Below are positions 51,501 to 60,500 of a stretch of DNA of 64,000 nt, one piece after another. Below the pieces are notes generated by a model that ran no database searches, was not told the DNA's origin, and worked only from the letters and a program-made list of their open reading frames with translations. The position numbers and the translations under genes are program-made. The stretch is from Halichondria panicea (lineage: Eukaryota; Porifera; Demospongiae; Suberitida; Halichondriidae), in assembly GCF_963675165.1 (NCBI RefSeq), contig NC_087381.1:6697378-6761377 (forward strand), given 5' to 3'. Positions within the stretch are counted from its first letter, which is position 1. The number at the start of each line of letters is the position of its first letter.

Positions 51501-54500
51501 GAATTGCATATTATTTTGATACCGTAGCTGTAAGTTTGGTTCTATTATTGGCAGTTTTTAATGCTGCAGGCATAATTATTATAAGTGCAAATGATGTACT
51601 GGGACTGACTATCAAGCTAATTGCATGCCATTTGTAATCCTTAATCCATGATTCGCCAATCGCCAAGTTTACCCGCTATAAGTTATAGCCTATAGCATGA
51701 TATAATTATATACTATGGGACAGATTGAGGATTGAGGAAAGTTCCCCTTTTCTGGATCTCAGTCAAGACACTAGATAAAGTTATTAACCCGAGGCATGTA
51801 GGCGGCCTCAGTTACAGTAGTCTGTCTGTGTGTCTGTCGCTCAATTTGGCTTACCTGGTGATTTAGGCATAACAATTTGTACGTAGGGAAACTTTAGCAT
51901 TAAAACTAAGGCTTAATATTTGGCAGTACAGTATTGCAAAGAAGTCTTTGTTTCGCAGAAAAGGCGAGCTAAACCTAAGAAGCTTATTGCGTACTACTAA
52001 ACGCGGCTATTATTTGAAACATTAATTACCGTAAGACCTCGATTTAAGGCGACCCTTCAAATATGTGACACCCAGGAGCTTCAGCAATTTTCTGACCTCT
52101 AAAAGTGAGCAACAGCTGCATTGACAATTATTTGTTAATGTCGCGTTCTAAATAGAGGTAAATATAGCCACTCCCTAGCCTCGATTGTAGCCCACTGGAA
52201 AATCAATGTTTGAATAGCAGACGATCTCTAGTTGAAGCTGAAGAGCAAGATTTCATCCATTTTAAGCGGCCTAAAATCGAGGCAAGTAGACTCTATAAAG
52301 TTACTTCCAATTAGATGCGACCCTCTAAATATGCGACACCAGGGCTTCAATATAATTTTTCAACCTACAAAAGAAGCGACCTCTGGCTTCGTAATTATTA
52401 AAAAGTGTCGCTTTAAATCGATATCTTACGGTAGCCCAGCTAGATGTGGCTATTAGTTAAAACATAAGCCAATAATTACTGTTTGCTTTGTGTGTTTGTG
52501 GAAAAGGATCGATACAATAGAAAGCTAGAATTGTGTCTGGTTTGTCTATGTTAGCTGACTCTGGGATCCTACTCAAGGAGCCATAGTGATACTTCTCTGC
52601 ATGAGACTCCTGGCTTCTTTGCTGTGATCCTAGTCCACAGTGCATATATCTATCTATGTACCACTAAAACCCTGTTCTCAACTGTTTCAGCATGCCTCCA
52701 GTCTGATTCCTGAGTTGCTGTGCTAGACAGTTAATTCAGTCATACACCACTACATGCACTGTATTATATCACTCTTCTGGTTTCTTTATAATCATGTCAT
52801 GTCACCAGCCGAGGGTTTGCACTTTAGTGCTCTAGTTATTTTTAGTGATGGCATTAATTTTTGTGAACATTCTTTAACTGTATTCCGTGGTAAAGTTGTA
52901 ATCCATGTCACGAACATTAATTTGAGAATAGTAGCCCATGCTGTAAATATTTTGATGTTTTGATTTAGTTTCTTTTCATCAGTTGGTTGTTCACTTAAAA
53001 ATAATGTTAACCTTTGGGTAACTCCATAACTATATGGTTTCATGGTCGGAGCAGCAATCCACGCCACAGAGGCTGTCTTAGACTAGTTGACTAACATTCA
53101 AATAAAGAACAGTTTGAGAGTTTTGTCATCTGGTGGGAGGTTAATTCATATCGAAGACTGTTCCAGTGTGCATGTGTACAATTGACTCCTTCACACTCAC
53201 AAGAATTGCTTTGGAGAAGTGCTGCTGGAGCTCATGCCAACTCAAGCTGCTTTCACCATCCACCACCAACCCATATATATCTTGTTTGCGTGTTTCTTCC
53301 ATACTCTCACAATTTCAAGTAGAATTGCATAGGGCGCCCACCCATGCAGAATGATGAGTTTGAGCAAGTAGCTAAATGTTCGAAAGCAGTTTATAGTGAA
53401 TAGCTAGTTAGACCAAAGGTTAGACTCTACTCTTTGCTAGTATACCAAGAGCAGAGCTTGTCTAAACAATATCAATTGCCTACAGGATACCTTGCCTTCA
53501 TTGGTTTGCTGTTCCTTGTGTATAGAGAATGTACTTGATATAGTACAACTATCTAGAAATAATTTTTATGACCTAAAATGTATCCATCACATCATGAGCA
53601 ACGAATACTTCCCACGTATTCAGCGAAACTAATTTTACCTACCATGTTATTAATTTTGTTAAACTAAAGATTGTAATTTTGTGTCACTCACTGTCTGTGG
53701 TAACTGCTATCAGTGAATTAGAACAATACTACAATTAAAGCCACCTCGATATGAGGCCGTGGTATATATTTAATGGACGCATATAATTATATTCGAGTAA
53801 AATCTCACTGTTTGGGAAAATATGCTCAGTCCCTTCTTGTGCCTATAAAGTTCTTAGAAAATGGTGGGCGTATTTTCACGAGGGTACGATACTTGAACCA
53901 ATGCATGTGCTGTTAACTTTTTTCTAGTGTCCACAATTTACTTGTATTCACAGTTGCAGTGAATAAGGCTGGAGACACTCCTCTCTCCCTTGAGTGTTCC
54001 CTTGGTCACTTGGAGATGGTCAAGGCTCTCATCAACAAGTATGTTGATCCAAATAGTAAGTGTTTATCGGTGCTGTTACATTGTTGATGGTGGTCTTCCA
54101 CAGAGCCAGTCAACAATGCTGGTGACACCCCACTCTCTCTGGCCTGTGCTAATGGCCACTTGGACACAGTCAAGTATCTTGTGAACCAGCATCATTGTGA
54201 TCCTAAAAGTAAGCATTGGTACATAATTATGGTACATCAATTGCTGCATCACTCAGTACACTCGTACATGTACAGGTACAGTCAACAAGGCTGGTGACAC
54301 CCCACTCTCTCTGGCCTACAAAGGTGGACACTGGGAAGTGGTAAAGTATCTCGCCATCACTCATCACTGTGATACAACAAGTAAAGTTTGTTCATGGTTG
54401 TCAATGAATGACCTGTTGGTTTTATCGCAACTATTAAATTTTTCTCTTTATGGAATTGCATATTATTATTGATACCGTATATATATAGCTGTAAGTTTGG

Positions 54501-57500
54501 CTATTATTAGCAGTTTTTAATTTAACGATTACTGCAGGCATTATAAGTGCAAATGATGTACTGGGACTGACTATCAAGCTAATTGCATGCCATTTAATCC
54601 CAATCACCAAGTTTACCCGCTATAAGTTATAGCCTATAGCATGATATATATACTGTGGGACAGATTGAGGATTGAGGAAAAGTTCACCTTTTCTGGATCT
54701 CAGCCAAGACACTACCCGAGGCGGCGCGTAGGCGGCCTCGGTTACAGTAGTGTGTCTGTGTGTCCGTGTGTGTGTCTGTCGCTCAGTTTGGCTTACCTGG
54801 TGATTTAGGCATCACAATTTGTACATAGGGAAACTTGTAGCATTAAAACTAAGGCTTAAAATTTGGCAGATTTTGCAGCGAGCAAGCCTAAGTAGCTTTT
54901 TGCGTACTCTACTAAACGCGGCTATTATTTGAAACATTAATTACCGTAAGACCTCAATTTAAGGCGACCCTCCAAATATGCGACACCTAGGAGCTTCAGC
55001 AATTTTCTTACCTCTATAAAAGTGAGCGAAAGCTGCGTTGACAATTATTTTTTAATGTTGCGTTCTAAATAGAGGTAAATATAGCCACTCCGATCCCTAG
55101 CCTCGATTGTACCCCACTGGAAACTCAGTGCTTTAAGCGGCCTAAAATCGAGGCAAGTAGACTCTATAAAGTTACCTCCAATTAGATGCGACCCTCTAAA
55201 TATGCGACACCTGGGCTTCAATATAATTGTTCAACCTCCAAAATAAGCGACCTTTGGTTTCGAAATTATTAAAAAGTATCGCTTTAAATCGAGATCTTAC
55301 GGTAGCCCAGCTAGATGCGGCTATTATTCGAAACATAAGCCAATAATTGCTGTGATCCTTGTCCATAATAGTGCACTAAAACCCTGTTCTCAAATGTTTC
55401 AGCATGCCTCCAGTCTGGTTTAGCTCCTGAGTTGCTGTGCTAGACAGTTAATTCAGTCATACATGATATTCATCACTACATGCACTGTATTTTATCACTC
55501 TTCTGGTTTCTTTATAATCATGTCATGTCACCAGCCGAGGGTTTGCACTTTAGTGCTCTAGTTATTTTTAGTGATGGCATTAATTTTTGTGAACATTCTC
55601 TAACTGTATTCCGGTAAAGTTGTAATCCATGTCACGAACATTAATTTAAGAATAGTAGCCCATGCTGTAAATATTTTTGATGTTTTGATTTAGTTTCCTT
55701 TCATCAGTTGGTTGTTCACTTAAAACGTAAACTTTGGGTAACTCCATAACTATATGGTTTCACGGTCGGAGCAGCAATCCACACCACAGAGGCAAATTAT
55801 TCCTGTCTTAGACTAGTTGACTAACCTCCGAATAAAGGACAGTTTGACAGTTTTGTCCTCTGGTGGGAGGTTAATTTATATCGAAGACTGTTCCAGCGTG
55901 CATGTGTACAATTGACTCCTTCACACTCACAAGAATTGCTTTGGAGAAGTGCTGCTGAAGCTCATACCAACTCAACCTGCTTTCACCATCCACCACCAAC
56001 CCATTATTATATCTTGTTTGCGTGTTTCTTCCATATTATACTCTCACAATTTCAAGTAGAATTGCATAATAAACCCACCCAGAATGATGAGTTTGAGCAA
56101 GTAGCTAAATGTTCAAAGCAGTTTAGTGAGTAGCAGGTTAGACCAAAGGTTAGACTCTACTCTTTGCTGGTACCAAGAGCAGAATTTGTCTTATATCTAC
56201 AAACAATTGCGTCTACAGGATACCTTGCCTTCATTGGTTTGCCGTTCCTTGTGTATAGAGAATGTACTTGATATAATACAACTATCTAGAAATAATTTGT
56301 ATGACCTACAATATGTCCATATCACATCATGAGCAACAAATACGTGAACGTATTCAGCGAAACTAACTTTCCCTATCATCTTATTAATTTTCTAATGATT
56401 GTATTTGTGTCACTCACTGTCTATGGTAACTGCTATCAGTGAAACAGAACAATACATTATTATAGCCACCTCGATATGAGGCCGTGGTATATATATGATG
56501 GACGTATATATATTCGAATAAAATCTCACTGTTTGGGAAAATACGCTTAGTCCCTTCTTGTGCCTATGAATTTCTTAGAAAATAATGTGGGCGTATTTTC
56601 ATGAGGGTACGATACATAAACCATTGCATGTGCTGTTAACTTTTTTCTAGTGTCCACAATTATTTTGCTTGTATCCACAGTTGCAGTGAATAAGGCTGGA
56701 GACACTCCTCTCTCCATTGAGTGTTCCTATGGTAACCTGGAGATGGTCAAGGCTCTCATCAACAAGCATGTTGATCCAAATAGTAAGTGTTTATCAGTGC
56801 TGTTACGTTGTTGATGGTGGTCTTCCACAGAGCCAGTCAACAAGGCTGGTGGCACTCCACTCTCTCTGGCCTGTGCTAATGGCCACTTGGACACAGTCAA
56901 GTATCTTGTGAACCAGCATCATTGTGATCCTAAAAGTAAGCATTAGTATATACATAATTATGATACATCAATTGCTGCATCACTCAGTACACTCGTACAT
57001 GTACAGGTACAGTCAACAATGCTGGTGACACCCCACTCTCTCTGGCCTGTGCTAATGGCCACTTGGACACAGTCGAGTATCTTGTGAACCAGCATCATTG
57101 TGATCCTAAATGTAAGCATTGGTACATAATTATGGTACATTAATTGCTGCATCACTCAGTACACTCGTATACATGTACAGGTACAGTCAACAAGGCAGGT
57201 GACACCCCACTTTATCTGGCCTACAAAAGTGGACACTGGGAAGTGGTCAAGTATCTCGCCATCACTCATCACTGTGATACAAAAAGTAAAGTTTGTTCAT
57301 GGTTGTCAATGAATGACCTGTTGGTTTTATCGCACTATTATTCTATAGAATTGAATATTATTGTTGATACCGTAGCTGTAAGTTTGGCTCTATTATTGGC
57401 ATTTTTTAATGCTGAAGGCATAGTTATTATAAGTGCAAATGATGTACTGGGATTGACTATCAAGCTAATTGCATGCCATTGGTAATCTTTAATCCATGAT

Positions 57501-60500
57501 TCGCCAATTGCAAGTTTACCCGCTATAAGTTATAGCCTATAGCATGATATATATACTATGGGACAGGTTGAGGATTGAGGAAAAGTTCCCCTTTACTGGA
57601 TCTCAGTCAAGACACTAGATAAAGTTATTAACCCGAGGCGCGTAAGCGGCCTCAGTTACAATAGTCTGTCTGTGTGTCTGTGTGTCTGTGTGTCTGTGTG
57701 TGTGTCTGTCGCTCAATTTGGCTTACCTGGTAAATTAGGCATCATAATTTGTACGTAGCATTAAAACTAAGGCTTAAAATTTGGCAGATTTTGCAAAGAA
57801 GTCTCTGTTTCGTAGAAAAGGCAAGCTAAACCTAAGAAGCTTTTTGCTTACTACTAAACGCGGCTATTATTTGAAACATTAATTACCGTAAGACCTCGAT
57901 TTAAGGCGACCCTCCAAATATGCGACACCCAGGAGCTTCAGCAATTTTCTGACCTCTAAAAGTGAGCGACAGCTGCGTTGACAATTATTTTTTAATGCCG
58001 CGTTCTAAATATAGCCACTCCCTAGCCTCAATTGTAGCCACTGGAAAATTTGTGTTTTAAGCGACCTAAAATCGAGGCAAGTAGACTCTATAAAGTTACC
58101 TCCAATTAGATGCGACCCTCTAAATATGTGACACCTGGGCTTCAATATAATTTTTCAACCTCCAAAAAGAAGCGACCTCTGGCTTCGTAATTATTAAAAA
58201 GTGTCGCTTTAAATCGAGATCTTACGGTAGCCCAGCTAGATGCGGCTATTATTCAAAACATAAGCCTGTTTGCTTTGTGTGTTTGTGGAAAAGGGTCGAT
58301 ACAATAGAAAGCTAGAATTGTGTCTGGTTTGTTTCTGTTAGCTGACTCTGGGATCCTACTCAAGGAGCCATACTTCTCTGCATGAGACTCCAGGCTTCTT
58401 TACTGTGATCCTAGTCCACAGTGCATATATCTATCTATGTACCACTAAAACTCTGTTCTCAAATGTTTCAGCAAGCCTCCAGTCTGGTTTAGTTCCTGAG
58501 TTGCTGTGCTAGACAGTTAATTCAGTCATACACCACTACATGCACTGTATTATATCACTCTTCTGGTTTCTTTATAATCATGTCATGTCACCAGCCGAGG
58601 GTTTGCACTTTAGTGCTCTAGTTATTTTTAGTGATGTCATTAATTTGTGTGAACATTCTCTAACTGTATTCCGTGGTAAAGTTGTAATCCATGTCACGAA
58701 CATTAATTTGAGAATAGTAGCCCATGCTGTAAATTAATATTTTGTTTAGTTTCTTTTCATCAGTTGGTTGTTCACTTAAAATGTAAACCTTTGGGTAACT
58801 TCATAACTATAATTATGGTTTCACGGTCGGAGCAGCAATCCACGCCACAGAGGCAAATTATTCCTGTCTTAGACTAGTTGACTAACCTCCGAATAAAGGA
58901 CAGTTTGAGAGTTTTGTCCTCTGATAGGAAATTAATTCGTATCAAAGACTGTTCCAGCGTGCATGTGTACAATTGACTCCTTCACACTCACAAGAATTGC
59001 TTTGGAGAAGTGCTGCTGGAGCTCATGCCAACTCAACCTGCTTTCACCATCCACCACCAACCCATTATTATATCTTGTTTGCGTGTTTCTTCCATATTAT
59101 ACTCTCATAATTTCAAGTAGAATTGCATAAGACACCCACCCAGAATGATGAGTTGAGCAAGTAGCTAAACGTTCGAAAGCAGTTTAGTGAGTAGCTAGTT
59201 AGACCATGCAAAGGTTAGACTCTACTCTTTGCTGGTACCAAGAGCAGAACTTGTCTTATATCTCCAAACAATATCAATTGCCTACAGGATACCTTGCCTT
59301 CATTGGTTTGCTGTTCTTTGTGTATAGAGAATGTACTTGATAAAAATTATAATACAACTATCTTTTATGACCTACAATGTGTCCATCACATCATGAGCAA
59401 CGAATACTTGTCACATATTCAGCGAAACTAACTTTCCCTACCATGTTATTAATTTTCTAATGAGTGTATTTTGTGTCAATTACAGACTATGTAATTATAA
59501 ACCGTACGGGTAGAAAATTTCGAGGTGTTTTTTATTTCGTGTTTTTCGTGGGTGGCTGCAGAACACGAAAATTAAAACCCTTGGAAGGCTTCGTATACGC
59601 ATGTGAGATAGTACCACACCCTAACTCCACGAAATTTACTACCCGTGAAACTTTCCAAATAAGACAGAATATTGAATTGCACGAAAATTTACAGCCTCTA
59701 AATTTTCCACTCGTACGGTACGTATAGTTATTATTATAGTTGTTTATACTAACACTTACCATGCATCACTATAACTTCTGTACTATTTTAGGTGTTCTAT
59801 TACTAGCCGTAAAGCGTGAGCATCATTCAAAAGTGGAGTTTTTACTGGCAGAATGCCACAGTGATCCGAATGTGACCGACAAAGAAGGCAAGACACCTCT
59901 CGATTTGGCCAACGACCCTGAGATCATAAAGCTCCTCTTGAAACATGGAGCCAAGGCTGCCAATGTCTACAAGGAACACAGCAAGCTCATCGGAAAGCTC
60001 TCCTCCGAACGACCCCCACACCTTCCTCTGTCTGTGCTCGTCATTGGTGATGGTGGCGTGGGGAAGAGCACTCTGTTGAAGTCCATTCTGAACCCAAAAG
60101 GGTTTTGGTCTAAACTACAGAAAGCAAAACCCATAGATGGTGTCGATGCAAAGACAGTGGGGATCATACCGTATGAAATATACACCAAAGAGTTTGGGAG
60201 GATCATCTACTTTGATTTTGCTGGCCAGAAAGAGTTTTACACGAGCCACTGTGCCATTCTGGAGAATGCTGTTCAAACCTCACCACCCATCATTATCCTC
60301 TGTGCTAAGCTTGTAGAAAGTGAGCAGGCGATTATTGATTCCATGTATCGTTGGTTGACCCTCGTCCAAAACCAGTGCACCGATCTGAAAGGCAAAGCAC
60401 ATGTGATAGTAGTTGGTAGCCATGCCGACCAGGTGAAGGAAATGGAAGAAGATTCACAAGCCAAAGGGAGCATCTTTGCCCCCATTATCAAGCAATTCCC

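Larger units (their letters stand above)
56681..59791 (+). repeat. Array unit 13 (right edge, most diverged, no insert)
   Basis: The last unit before the Roc exon has the most base changes in exons and filler and an extra B-type exon. Its filler ends near 59470 and is followed by a MITE (59490-59733) and the Roc exon acceptor. Greater divergence at the array edge fits homogenisation in the centre. Confidence 0.85.

Noticed and set aside
59740-59791. Start of the Roc-COR protein at the upstream ATG-containing open frame
   Set aside because: The frame runs into the intron. The acceptor at 59790-59791 and the match to gene 1 at 2037 mark the true exon start.
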